Below are positions 35,224-44,242 of a stretch of 64,000 nucleotides of DNA, piece by piece; position 1 is the stretch's first letter; each line of letters begins with the position of its first letter. Location of the stretch: the NCBI RefSeq assembly GCF_004119445.1, contig NZ_QICI01000107.1, positions 1 to 64,000 on the forward strand. The letters are read 5' to 3'. A program made the position numbers and the translations under genes. The DNA is from Chryseobacterium sp. CH21. Lineage in GTDB: Bacteria; Bacteroidota; Bacteroidia; Flavobacteriales; Weeksellaceae. A model generated the notes under the pieces. The model worked only from the letters and a program-made list of their open reading frames with translations. It did no database searches and was not told the DNA's origin.

Positions 35224-36489
35224 ATGAAAAAAAAGAATAAAAAATGGTTGTACTGGGTTGTAGGCGGCATCATTGCAATAGGTGCAGTCTGGTTTTTCTT
35301 CATCAGAGAAAAAGAAATAAAAATACAACTGGAGACCGTGAAGCCTGAAATGGGAGAAATTTCAAATTCCATTACGGCTACCGGAACTATTCAGCCTGTA
35401 GATACGGTTGCAGTGGGTACCCAGGTATCAGGAATCATTAAAAATATTTATGTGGATTTCAATTCTACCGTAAAAAAAGGTCAATTGCTGGCTACTCTAG
35501 ATCCGGATCTGCTTCAGTACCAGTCACAGCAGATTAAAGCTAACCTGCAGAATGCGAAAAGTAATCTTGCTTACAACGAAATCAATATCAACAGACAGTC
35601 CCAATTGTACAAAGTGGGGGCTATCAGCAAAGCAGATTATGACATTGCCACCAATCAATACAATGCAGCAAAAGCGCAGGTAGGATCGGTTACAGCTCAG
35701 CTTTCCACAGCCAACAAAAACCTATCCCTTACCAATATTTATTCTCCAATTGATGGAACGGTACTCAACAGAAATGTAAGTGAAGGACAAACAGTGGCTT
35801 CAAGCTTCAGTACTCCTACCCTTTTCAGTATTGCCAAAGATCTTACCAAAATGCGGGTTCGCGCCTCTGTGGATGAAGCCGATATCGGAAATGTAAAAGT
35901 AGGTCAGAAAGCCACTTTTACCGTGGATGCTTTTCCGGATGAGACTTTTGATGGTGAGGTTTCAGAGGTTCGTCTTCATCCTACCGTTTCATCGAATGTG
36001 GTGAATTATACCACCATCATCAATGCGGATAATTCCAGCTTAAAACTGAAGCCGGGAATGACGGCCAATATCACAATCTATACTCAGGTTTTAAATAACA
36101 TCATGAAAATTCCGGTAGCGGCTACGAGTTTCAGACCTGACAGTCTGGTGATTAAAAAATATAAAGTCAATTCTCCATTTGCCAATGGTAAAAAACATGA
36201 AAAAGGAGAATGGAAAAAACAAAATAAAGGGACTGAAAACAAAAACGAAGCAGCTGTCTGGGTGATTGCGAAAGACAGTACCATTTCCCGCAAAAAAATA
36301 AAAACAGGAATGGATAATGATACCGAAATACAGGTTATTTCAGGATTAAATAAAAACGACAACATCATTACCGGCTATAAAGTTTTGTCGAAAAAATCAT
36401 CCGGCGGACAAGCTAAAAGTCCATTCATGCCTCAAAGAAGAGGTAGTGGAAACAACAGAAACAGCGGTGGCGGCGGTGGACCAAGATAA
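35224..36489 (+). CDS. Periplasmic adaptor subunit, MacA-like
   Basis: A 421-residue membrane-fusion protein. One N-terminal membrane anchor (about 9-26), the lipoyl-like half VAVGTQVSGIIKNIYVDFNS, a coiled-coil hairpin (about 95-160), the second lipoyl half IYSPIDGTVLNRNVSEGQTV and beta-barrel PDETFDGEVSEVRLHP. The tail is Lys-rich then Gly/Arg/Asn-rich. It bridges the MacB-like transporter to TolC. Confidence 0.92.
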   Translation: MKKKNKKWLYWVVGGIIAIGAVWFFFIREKEIKIQLETVKPEMGEISNSITATGTIQPVDTVAVGTQVSGIIKNIYVDFNSTVKKGQLLATLDPDLLQYQSQQIKANLQNAKSNLAYNEININRQSQLYKVGAISKADYDIATNQYNAAKAQVGSVTAQLSTANKNLSLTNIYSPIDGTVLNRNVSEGQTVASSFSTPTLFSIAKDLTKMRVRASVDEADIGNVKVGQKATFTVDAFPDETFDGEVSEVRLHPTVSSNVVNYTTIINADNSSLKLKPGMTANITIYTQVLNNIMKIPVAATSFRPDSLVIKKYKVNSPFANGKKHEKGEWKKQNKGTENKNEAAVWVIAKDSTISRKKIKTGMDNDTEIQVISGLNKNDNIITGYKVLSKKSSGGQAKSPFMPQRRGSGNNRNSGGGGGPR

Positions 36490-36521
36490 AAGCAATTTGA
36501 ATGTTAATCTTATCTCCAATC

Positions 36522-36556
36522 AACAAAAAACCAGCAACCAGCAACCAGCAACCCTA
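36522..36556 (+). repeat. CAGCAACC tandem repeat
   Basis: Three consecutive CAGCAAC units between the MacA-like and MacB-like ATPase genes. Part of the intergenic AGGTTGC/GCAACC word family seen elsewhere in the window. Confidence 0.5.
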
Positions 36557-36568
36557 AAACAAAAAGTC

Positions 36569-37318
36569 ATGGCAGAAAAAATTCTGGAGATTACAGATCT
36601 GAAAAGAGAGTTCAGAATGGGCGAAGAAGTTGTCCATGCCCTGAAAGGGGTAACATTTACGGTGGAGAGGGGTGAATTTGTGACCATCATGGGAAGCAGC
36701 GGCTCCGGAAAATCTACGTTACTGAATATTATCGGCTGTCTGGATAAGCCATCTGGCGGAGATTATATTCTGGATGGAGTTAACATCAAAAACCTTGATC
36801 GTGACGAGCTTGCTGTTCTCAGGAATCAAAAAATAGGCTTTGTGTTTCAGTCTTATAATCTCCTTCCCAGAACTACTGCAAAAGAGAATGTGGAACTTCC
36901 TCTTCTTTATAACTCAAAAATATCTACAGAAGAACGTCACAAAAGAGCCATACAGGCTTTGACAGCAGTAAAACTAGAAAGCAGGATTGATCATCTTCCC
37001 AACCAGATGTCTGGAGGACAGCAACAGAGAGTCGCTATTGCCAGAGCTTTAGTAAATGAACCTGTAATGATTCTTGCAGACGAGGCTACAGGAAACCTGG
37101 ATACCAGAACATCCTACGAGATTATGGCTTTAATGCAAGACTTAAATAAACAAGGACGAACCATTGTTTTTGTAACTCATGAGCCAGACATAGCTACTTT
37201 CAGCAGCAGAACAGTAACCCTCCGGGATGGAAAAGTCATTAAAGATGTTAAAAATGAAAATATAAAATCAGCCAAAGAAGCCCTGGAAAGTCTTCCGGTA
37301 AATAATGATTATAACTAG
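36569..37318 (+). CDS. ABC transporter ATPase, MacB/LolD type
   Basis: About 249 residues. Walker A GSSGSGKST, Q-loop FVFQSYNLLPRTTAKENVELPLLY in parts, signature MSGGQQQRVAIARAL, Walker B ILADEATGNLD and H-loop FVTHEPDI. I start at the ATG of MAEKILEITDLKREF; a longer reading would begin inside the adaptor gene and run through the CAGCAACC repeat. The permease is encoded separately 24 bases downstream, unlike the fused E. coli MacB. Confidence 0.94.
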   Translation: MAEKILEITDLKREFRMGEEVVHALKGVTFTVERGEFVTIMGSSGSGKSTLLNIIGCLDKPSGGDYILDGVNIKNLDRDELAVLRNQKIGFVFQSYNLLPRTTAKENVELPLLYNSKISTEERHKRAIQALTAVKLESRIDHLPNQMSGGQQQRVAIARALVNEPVMILADEATGNLDTRTSYEIMALMQDLNKQGRTIVFVTHEPDIATFSSRTVTLRDGKVIKDVKNENIKSAKEALESLPVNNDYN

Positions 37319-37342
37319 CTTTAAAAACTAAAATCTATTGCA

Positions 37343-38572
37343 ATGAACCTTTCAAACCTCTTCAGAATTGCATGGAAAGCCCTTTTACGAAATAAACTTC
37401 GTGCATTTTTAACCATGCTCGGTATTATTATTGGTGTCGCTTCAGTGATTACCATGACCGCCATTGGAGAAGGTTCAAAGAAAAGCATCAGCGATCAGCT
37501 TTCTTCCATGGGCTCTAATATGATTACCATACGTCCTTCCAGCAATGTGAATGTTTCCGGAGGGGCGAGAATCGGGGCTTCAGGATTACAAACGCTGAGA
37601 CCTCAGGATGCAGATGCTATTTCAAAGGGAGCACCTGATGTTTCTTATGTCTCCCCTGCCGTACAAACCAATGGACAGTCTATCAACGGACCTAATAACT
37701 GGCCTACTCAACTACAGGGTGTGAATGAGGAATATTTTAATATCAGAGACTGGAGCATTGCAGAGGGCAATCTTTTCACCAAAAAGGATGTCACTTCGTC
37801 CAATAAAGTATGTCTTTTAGGTCAAACGGTTTATACAAACCTATTTCCAAATGGTGAAGATGCTGTAGGAAGTATTATCAGGTTCAATAAAGTTCCTATG
37901 AAAGTTATCGGAATTCTGGCTCCAAAAGGCTCCAATGCGTTCGGACAGGATCAGGATGATGTAGTTATTGCTCCTTTCAACACTGTTCAGAGAAGATTTT
38001 TAGGGATTACTTATGTTCAGACCATTTATGCCGCTTCTTCGAATGAAAATACTTCACAGCAGGCTACTGATCAGGTTTCGGAAATTTTGAGAAAACAGCA
38101 CAAACTACCTGTTGACGGCAGCAATGATGATTTCAGCGTGAGAACTCAGGCAGAACTTATCTCTACCATGAGCTCTACCAGTCAACTTTTAACCGTGCTT
38201 TTGTCTGCCATTGCCGGAATTTCTCTTATCGTAGGAGGAATTGGAATCATGAACATCATGTACGTATCCGTGACAGAAAGAACCAAAGAAATCGGGCTGA
38301 GAATGTCTATAGGTGCCAGAGGAAAAGATATTCTTTACCATTTTCTGATTGAAGCAGTGCTGATCAGTATCACCGGAGGAATTCTTGGGGTACTTTTGGG
38401 GGTTCTGTCTTCGGAACTCGTTACTTTTTTCCTTTCATGGCCTACGTTTATTACGGAATCTTCGATTATCGTCTCCTTCATTGTCTGTGCTGTCACCGGA
38501 GTATTTTTCGGATATTATCCTGCATTGAAAGCTTCAAAGCTTGACCCTATTGAGGCATTGAGATATGAATAG
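37343..38572 (+). CDS. ABC transporter permease, MacB type
   Basis: A 409-residue protein with an N-terminal membrane helix (LRAFLTMLGIIIGVASVITM), a large periplasmic MacB domain (about 45-280) and three C-terminal helices of the FtsX fold (LLSAIAGISLIVGGIGIMNIMYVSVTERTKEIGLRMSIGA in parts). With the ATPase, adaptor and TolC protein it forms a complete MacAB-TolC pump. Substrate unknown. Confidence 0.94.
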   Translation: MNLSNLFRIAWKALLRNKLRAFLTMLGIIIGVASVITMTAIGEGSKKSISDQLSSMGSNMITIRPSSNVNVSGGARIGASGLQTLRPQDADAISKGAPDVSYVSPAVQTNGQSINGPNNWPTQLQGVNEEYFNIRDWSIAEGNLFTKKDVTSSNKVCLLGQTVYTNLFPNGEDAVGSIIRFNKVPMKVIGILAPKGSNAFGQDQDDVVIAPFNTVQRRFLGITYVQTIYAASSNENTSQQATDQVSEILRKQHKLPVDGSNDDFSVRTQAELISTMSSTSQLLTVLLSAIAGISLIVGGIGIMNIMYVSVTERTKEIGLRMSIGARGKDILYHFLIEAVLISITGGILGVLLGVLSSELVTFFLSWPTFITESSIIVSFIVCAVTGVFFGYYPALKASKLDPIEALRYE

Positions 38573-38883
38573 TTTTTGTACATTTGAGTTGTGGGATTCG
38601 GGGTTCGAGGTTTCTGGTTGCGGGATGCAAGGTCTTGGAATTCGGGATTGAGAAACCGTTTTGAATTTCACCTAATAACGTAGTTGTTTAGATTTATGAA
38701 AAAGTTAAATATTTAAAACCATTAAGAAGGATTTAAGAAATAAAGTATAGTTAAGATGAATCATTCTGATTTTTAAGTTTAAAGCGAAGCTTATCTTAAT
38801 ACTCTTAACCCCTTAATATAATCTTACTATTTCAAAAATAAAAGTTTAAACAAGTTCAACAATAAAAAAACACTTAACACAAT
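38573..38883. other. 311-base intergenic region with degenerate repeats
   Basis: Left part has GGGATTCGGGGTTCGAGG and GGTTGCGGGATGC words; middle has the ACCATTAAGAAG-family repeat; right part is AT-rich. No hairpin with a clean T-run was found for the permease gene and no coding frame. Confidence 0.5.
38708..38748. repeat. Dispersed repeat, ACCATTAAGAAG family, copy B
   Basis: AATATTTAAAACCATTAAGA then AGGATTTAAGAAATAAAG, close to 24904-24941. Downstream TTAATACTCTTAACCCC-type sequence near 38800 is partly complementary, so the element may be a long imperfect palindrome. Confidence 0.6.
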
Positions 38884-39549
38884 ATGTCTGCAAGTATTTC
38901 TTCCAAAACATTTGATTTTTTAAAAAAATTAAATAAAAATAATAACCGAGAATGGTTTAATGAAAATAAAGACCTTTACACAGAATCTCAGCAAAATGTA
39001 GTTTCATTTCTGGATGAACTGATTAAAGAGATGTCCGGTTTTGATGAAGAACTTGCTAAAATTGACAGTAAAAAAGCATTATTCAGAATATACAGAGACA
39101 CCCGTTTTTCAAAAGACAAATCTCCTTATAAAACCAATTTCGGAGCTTCTTTAGGAATGGGCAAAGGGAATCAGAAAGGGGGTTATTATCTTCATATGGA
39201 ACCGGGAAAATCCTTTCTAGCCGGAGGAATCTATATGCCTGAATCTTCTGTCCTGAAAGAAGTGCGTAAAGAAATCTCCTTGTATGGAAATGATTTTCTT
39301 ACAATTCTCAATAATAAAGATTTCAAAAAACATTTTCCCGAGCTTGATCAGGATGACAAACTGAAAAAAATCCCTCAGGGTTTTGAAAAAGAAGATCCTA
39401 TGGGAGAATATCTGAAACTGAAGAACTTCATTGTGGTATATTCTCTGAAAGACGAAGAAGTACTGGATAAAAATGCCGTGAAAAATATGACCAAAGTTTT
39501 CAAGCTGATGAAACCTTTCAATGATTTCCTGAATACCCCTTTTCTTTAA
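38884..39549 (+). CDS. DUF2461 family protein
   Basis: A 221-residue protein. TFDFLKKLNKNNNREWFNENKDLY, FRIYRDTRFSKDKSPYKTNFGA in parts and GGYYLHMEPGKSFLAGGIYMP are the DUF2461 (TIGR02453) hallmarks. Function not established. Stands alone. Confidence 0.9.
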   Translation: MSASISSKTFDFLKKLNKNNNREWFNENKDLYTESQQNVVSFLDELIKEMSGFDEELAKIDSKKALFRIYRDTRFSKDKSPYKTNFGASLGMGKGNQKGGYYLHMEPGKSFLAGGIYMPESSVLKEVRKEISLYGNDFLTILNNKDFKKHFPELDQDDKLKKIPQGFEKEDPMGEYLKLKNFIVVYSLKDEEVLDKNAVKNMTKVFKLMKPFNDFLNTPFL

Positions 39550-39783
39550 TCCTTTATTTTTGCAGAGCCTGCTGATTTTTAACCACAGATGAGCGGAGTT
39601 ATTTGGGCTGAATTATAATTTATTGACTTTTTAACAGAGGGGACTTGTGGTATACAGGTGTCTCTGTGACAAATTCAAAATAGAGTCATATTCAGTGGAT
39701 TACAAAAACGAATTTTAAAGATTCATCCTGAAAATCAAGCCATTATAATTAACATTTTTTAAGAAAAGTTTTACATTTTTCCT

Positions 39784-39791
39784 TATCTTTG
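39784..39791 (+). promoter_or_regulatory. -7 box for the FkbM gene
   Basis: TATCTTTG, 21 bases before ATG 39813. It overlaps an in-frame TTG at 39789, excluding it. The 263-base gap to its left contains remnants of a CCACAGATGAGCGG...CTTGTGG intergenic repeat and nothing coding. Confidence 0.5.
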
Positions 39792-39812
39792 CTGTTCGCC
39801 AAAAAGCTTACG

Positions 39813-40607
39813 ATGTCTTTATACCAAAAAATTGCAGAGAAACTACAATACATAACCCCGAATTTCTACAAAAAAAGATATTTTAAAACTTTAAATAATC
39901 TTAATAAAAACAATTTTTCGGAACGTAATGTAGAACCGGAGCTGGTATGGATCAAAGAATACCTTCCGAAAAATGCTGTAATACTAGACATTGGCGCGAA
40001 TGTAGGAACTTTCCTGTACCAGCTGGAAAATACATTGGATCATGAACACATTTATGGTTTTGAACCTAATAAAAAGCTATACAGAAGATTAAAGAGATTA
40101 TTTCCTGCGATGCGTATCTTTCCTCTGGCACTTTCTGACGAAAACAGAATTGCTGAGTTCAAAGTACCGATAATTAACGGAAAAACGATTGCTTCCCGAG
40201 GTACTTTAAACACTTCTTACAAAGAGAAGGGAGAGGAGAAAAGCTACACAGAACAAGTGAAGGTTATTAAGCTTGATGAATGGGCTGCACTGGAACATTT
40301 CAGCAGACTCGATTTCATCAAAATAGACGTTGAAGGAAACGAAATAAAAACTCTTTCCGGAGCTAAAGAAACCATCAGACAATTCAAGCCGACTTTAATG
40401 GTCGAAATGGAACAAAGACACCACCAAACGCCAATATGGAACGAAATATCCGAAGTGATCAACTGGGGATATGACGCCAAATATCTGAACAGAAACAGCT
40501 TTACGCTGGAAAATCTTACAGAAGATATTATAACACAAAATACAAACGACGAAAAAAATAAAACTCAGTACATCAACAATATTATTTTTATACCTAAAAA
40601 CATTTAA
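39813..40607 (+). CDS. FkbM-family methyltransferase
   Basis: A 264-residue SAM-dependent methyltransferase. Motif I LDIGANVGTFLYQLE, FGFEPN-like YGFEPNKKLY and the diagnostic FIKIDVEGNEIKTLSGAKE are clear. Such enzymes often methylate sugars or polyketides. It precedes the flippase by 8 bases, suggesting modification of a surface glycan. Confidence 0.93.
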   Translation: MSLYQKIAEKLQYITPNFYKKRYFKTLNNLNKNNFSERNVEPELVWIKEYLPKNAVILDIGANVGTFLYQLENTLDHEHIYGFEPNKKLYRRLKRLFPAMRIFPLALSDENRIAEFKVPIINGKTIASRGTLNTSYKEKGEEKSYTEQVKVIKLDEWAALEHFSRLDFIKIDVEGNEIKTLSGAKETIRQFKPTLMVEMEQRHHQTPIWNEISEVINWGYDAKYLNRNSFTLENLTEDIITQNTNDEKNKTQYINNIIFIPKNI

Positions 40608-40615
40608 AACGACTT

Positions 40616-42114
40616 ATGAGTGTAGTAGCGAGACAAGGCTTCAAATATTCCATGATCGGTTATATTGGTTTTTTGCTGGGCACCGTTTCCGCAATATTCA
40701 TATTTCCGAATGATTTTGAATTTTACGGAAAGCTGCGCTACATTCTTCCAACAGCCGAAATGCTGGTTCCTTTTGTCGTTTTAGGTATTTCCTATTCGAA
40801 TGTAAAGTTTTTTCACAGGGTAGAAAGAGATGGTAAAAAGCAGAATATGCTGTCTTTATCATTACTAACTGTTTTTATCAATTTTCTTATTTTCACAGTT
40901 GTATTTTTCATACTTCCCTATTTTTACCCAAAGTTCAGACATTCAGAAGCATGGAAGATCAAGGAAATGATTCTACCACTGATTTTAATTCTTTCTTTTT
41001 GTGCGATTTTCAATAAATACACATCCAATTATAAAAGAATTGTGGTTTCCAATATTTTCGATAACCTGTTTCCGAAAATAGCCAATCTGGGAGCTTTCTG
41101 TCTCTTTTTCTTTGCTTTATCTCAGAATATTACGGCTGGTACATCACAGAACATTGCATTTGCTTTCTTTTTTGGAATCTTTTTTTAATGCTTCTGGGCT
41201 ATATTTATTATACGAACAAACTGGAAAAAATTCAGCTTGATTTTAATACCGATTATTTCAAGAAGAACAATTTCTGGAAAGAGTTTTTCAATTATAGTTT
41301 CTTTGGATTTCTGGGAACTTTCGGAAATTATCTGGCGATCAACAGCTTTATGATCGGTGAATTTATGGGAATGGAAGAGGTAGGAATCTACTCTGTTCTG
41401 TATGCCCTTATCTCATTGATTTCTATTCCACAGCTTGGATTATTTAATATTTCGGCTCCCATCATCAACAAAACGCTGGCAGACGGAGATATGGAAGAGC
41501 TGGACAGATTCCACAAGAAAACCTCTTTAACACTGTATTTCCTTGGAGCTGTTTTATTTTCCTGTATCATGGTAGGATTTCCTTATCTGACACAATTTAT
41601 GCCTAAGAATGGAACCATGCTCAGAGAATATGAACCGGTAGTATGGATCTGGGGTTCCGCAGTATTAATAGATCTTGCCACAGGATTCAACGGGAATATT
41701 ATTTCGCTTTCAAAATATTACAGGTTCAACATCCTGGTCATGCTGTTACTGGCGGGATTGACAATTGGGCTTAATTATTATTTCATTAAAAATACCGACC
41801 TGAAACTGATCGGAATTGCTTTATCTACAGCCATTTCCCTTACCATTTACAATGTTGTGAAAATTGTTTTCAATTATATTGTATTTAAAGTTTCTCCTTT
41901 GAGCATTGAAATGATTTTTGTCTCTATCATCTGTACTTTAGCGATTACAGTGGCTATTGTGCTTCCGAATTTCAACAGCAATCTGCTTAATCTTATTTAC
42001 AAACCGGCAGTTGTTTTGATCCTGATCTATATCGGAAATTACTTCACCAAGATTTTCCCGGTTGAAGAATATCTGAACATGAAATTTATTAAGAGTGTAT
42101 TTAAGATAAAATAA
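40616..42114 (+). pseudogene. Wzx/RfbX-type polysaccharide flippase, frameshifted
   Basis: About 499 residues if intact, with twelve to fourteen membrane helices; MATE/Wzx-like lipid-linked glycan exporter. The first frame (190 residues) stops in a run of seven T (41180-41186); one added T reads FGIFFLMLLGYIYYTNK straight through into the second half. The break falls inside a membrane helix. Likely a run-length sequence error. Confidence 0.85.
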
Positions 42115-42152
42115 GTGCTTTTAAGACGGAAAAAGACAATAATCCTATTTTT

Positions 42153-43193
42153 TTATATCAAACCCATTAGAAATTGTTCCAGATTTTTCTGAACATATTT
42201 ATTACTATATGTTTGATGAAAATCAAATGGGGTCTCTGAAATGGTTATTAACTGTTCAAAAACATTTTCTTTTCCAGGAATAATAAAATTCAGTTTTGAG
42301 GGATAATTCTCAGGAAAAACAGCCAGTTTTCCATACTTAATGGCATCACCAAGGTTTCCTGTCATTTTAGTCAGTCCATAAGTTTCTTTCATGCTGAAAA
42401 ATTCTGTATCCTGCTGAATCGGACACCATAGAATATCTGCCTGCTGCATCCATTTATCGAATTCATCTGAGGAAACTCTCTCAGAAAAGTAGACAACTTC
42501 AATATTTTCAGGAAATTTTTCAGAAAGATTTTCAAGTTGTTTTAATTCATATCCGTTTGCTTTTCCAAGGAAAACAAATTTACAGGACCTATCAGTATTA
42601 AGTTTCTGAATGGTTTTGAAAATAGCGTTGTAATCTCTCCTTTTCTGCGAAACACCACCAGGAATGACCACTACAAGTTCTTCATTTTTTGTTTTGTTAA
42701 AATCTCTTGTATAAAACAGTGGCAAAAACTGATATCTCCCTGAAATCAATGCTTCATCCAATACAAAAAGAGATCTTGAAGTCTTATACACTTTGGTTTT
42801 GTAAAATAATCCTTCTTTCAGCCAGAGTTTTAGTCTGAAAACAAGGTCGCCTTTGAAAACACTTTTCATCAGATCAAGCTTCGAAGCTTTTATGAAATTA
42901 AGATTATGGCTAATAATTGCTGAATTATACTTTTTCGTTACCGCTAAAAATGTATTGAAATAACGATGTACAGTCCCAATTACAACCAGATCATATCCTT
43001 TCCCCTTTAATTGATCCAGAATCATAGAACTATCCGACAAAAACACAGCTTCATCACTATGATTGACCTGATCTTTGATTCTTTTTGAAAAATAATAGTC
43101 TACCGCAAAATCCCGAGAACCTTCCATAATATCCATGAAAGCCTGGGCAATTTCTGCGTGAGTATCTATTTCTATGTAAGCTATTTTTTTCAC
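42153..43193 (-). CDS. Glycosyltransferase-like protein (GT-B type, tentative)
   Basis: A 346-residue protein with alternating Rossmann-like halves. The second half (VVVIPGGVSQKRRDYNAIF, FVFLGKANGYELKQLE, ADILWCPI, TGNLGDAIKYGKLAVFPENYP) looks like the donor-binding domain of GT-B enzymes, with the late Gly/Glu region altered. Not a family I can name. Convergent with the flippase and next to a GT2, so a role in surface glycan synthesis is reasonable. Confidence 0.65.
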   Translation of the reverse strand: MKKIAYIEIDTHAEIAQAFMDIMEGSRDFAVDYYFSKRIKDQVNHSDEAVFLSDSSMILDQLKGKGYDLVVIGTVHRYFNTFLAVTKKYNSAIISHNLNFIKASKLDLMKSVFKGDLVFRLKLWLKEGLFYKTKVYKTSRSLFVLDEALISGRYQFLPLFYTRDFNKTKNEELVVVIPGGVSQKRRDYNAIFKTIQKLNTDRSCKFVFLGKANGYELKQLENLSEKFPENIEVVYFSERVSSDEFDKWMQQADILWCPIQQDTEFFSMKETYGLTKMTGNLGDAIKYGKLAVFPENYPSKLNFIIPGKENVFEQLITISETPFDFHQTYSNKYVQKNLEQFLMGLI

Positions 43194-43220
43194 AGGTTAA
43201 TGGGAGTTACATCTTAAGTT

Positions 43221-43234
43221 TTGGCTAAAGCCAA
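43221..43234. repeat. Perfect palindrome TTGGCTAAAGCCAA
   Basis: TTGGC/GCCAA around TAAA, 24 bases from a second palindrome with the same centre. Part of the CTAAAG repeat family. Confidence 0.65.
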
Positions 43235-43257
43235 TCGATTTTATTTCTTTGATTATA

Positions 43258-43291
43258 GATGGGCTAAAGCCCATCCCTATTGATAAATATT
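43258..43291. repeat. Dispersed repeat, CTAAAGCCC...CCCTATTGA family, copy B
   Basis: Perfect palindrome GATGGGCTAAAGCCCATC followed by CCTATTGATAAATATTT. Same architecture as 20345-20376. It lies in the gap before the GT2 gene stop. Confidence 0.7.
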
Positions 43292-43302
43292 TAATTTACC
43301 TC

Positions 43303-44157
43303 TTACATTTTCAGCCATTTCTTTTTCAACATTCTCCAACGTTGATCATTAACAGCTTTTTGTTCTTCTTTGGTAATTTTAAGTTCTAATTTCTTTGATC
43401 TGCAGTTTTCATAAGATGCAATAATATCGAAGAAAAAACCGGCAGATTTGCTTTTCATCGCTTCTTTTGAAGAGGCAATATAAGCCAGAAATCTGTTCAG
43501 CCCTAGAAAATAAAAATATCTTCCGTAGTAGTCTGCAGGGCGAATAGTATAATCCGCTCCTTTTACTTTGATAAGTTTTACGTGAAGTTCAGGAAGAACA
43601 ACTTCTTTCCAGCCCAGATTATCCAGTAATATGGAATCAATATTATCCCAGCCCAATGTTTCTCTTAAACCACCGATCTGAATAAAGCATTCTTTACGGT
43701 AAGCCTTCATAGGACCTCTTACGTGATGTTTATTTGAATTTCCTTCATACACCCAGTTTCCATCTTTTTCGATATACAGAAGCCCTCCTACCAATCCATA
43801 TTCAGGATGAGCGGCAAAAGCAGTTTCAACTGTTGTCAAATAGTTTTCCGGAAGGATGATATCGGCATCAAATTTACAGATGATATCAAATTCATCCATA
43901 GATTGAGTCTGAAGTCCGTTTTTAAAAGCATAAACCACTTTAGATCCTGGCTGATGTTCGGATTTCCGAAGATTGACTGTTTCAAAACGGGAGTCAGTTT
44001 CAGTATATTTCCTGATTATCTCAGATGTTCTGTCTGTAGAACCATCATTCACCACCACTACCTTAAAATCTTTGCTGCTTTGCTGCTGTAAAGAATCAAG
44101 AGTAAATGGGAGGTTGTCTTCTTCGTTATGGGCAGGAATTATGATTAAAAACCTCAC
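43303..44157 (-). CDS. Glycosyltransferase family 2
   Basis: A 284-residue GT-A enzyme. IIPAHNEEDNLPFTLDSL, VVVNDGSTDRTSEI and CKFDADIILP give the nucleotide and metal (DAD) sites; the acceptor part has GGLRETLGWDNID. No C-terminal membrane helix. Adds a sugar to a glycan or lipid acceptor in the cytoplasm. Confidence 0.92.
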   Translation of the reverse strand: MRFLIIIPAHNEEDNLPFTLDSLQQQSSKDFKVVVVNDGSTDRTSEIIRKYTETDSRFETVNLRKSEHQPGSKVVYAFKNGLQTQSMDEFDIICKFDADIILPENYLTTVETAFAAHPEYGLVGGLLYIEKDGNWVYEGNSNKHHVRGPMKAYRKECFIQIGGLRETLGWDNIDSILLDNLGWKEVVLPELHVKLIKVKGADYTIRPADYYGRYFYFLGLNRFLAYIASSKEAMKSKSAGFFFDIIASYENCRSKKLELKITKEEQKAVNDQRWRMLKKKWLKM

Positions 44158-44174
44158 GAATTATAAGTGATTAA

Positions 44175-44231
44175 GATGAGTGATCAATGATAAGAGGCTC
44201 TTAGAACATCGATTACCATTGATCATTCATC
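44175..44231. repeat. Inverted repeat between aspA and the GT2 gene
   Basis: GATGAGTGATCAATG (44175-44189) and CATTGATCATTCATC (44217-44231) pair over 15 bases with one mismatch, loop 27. No T-run follows, so it is not a standard terminator. Confidence 0.6.
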
Positions 44232-44242
44232 GTTGATAGAAT

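Noticed and set aside
36446..36568. Longer N-terminus for the MacB-like ATPase
   Set aside because: It would overlap the adaptor gene and translate the CAGCAACC repeat; MAEKILEI matches the usual family start.
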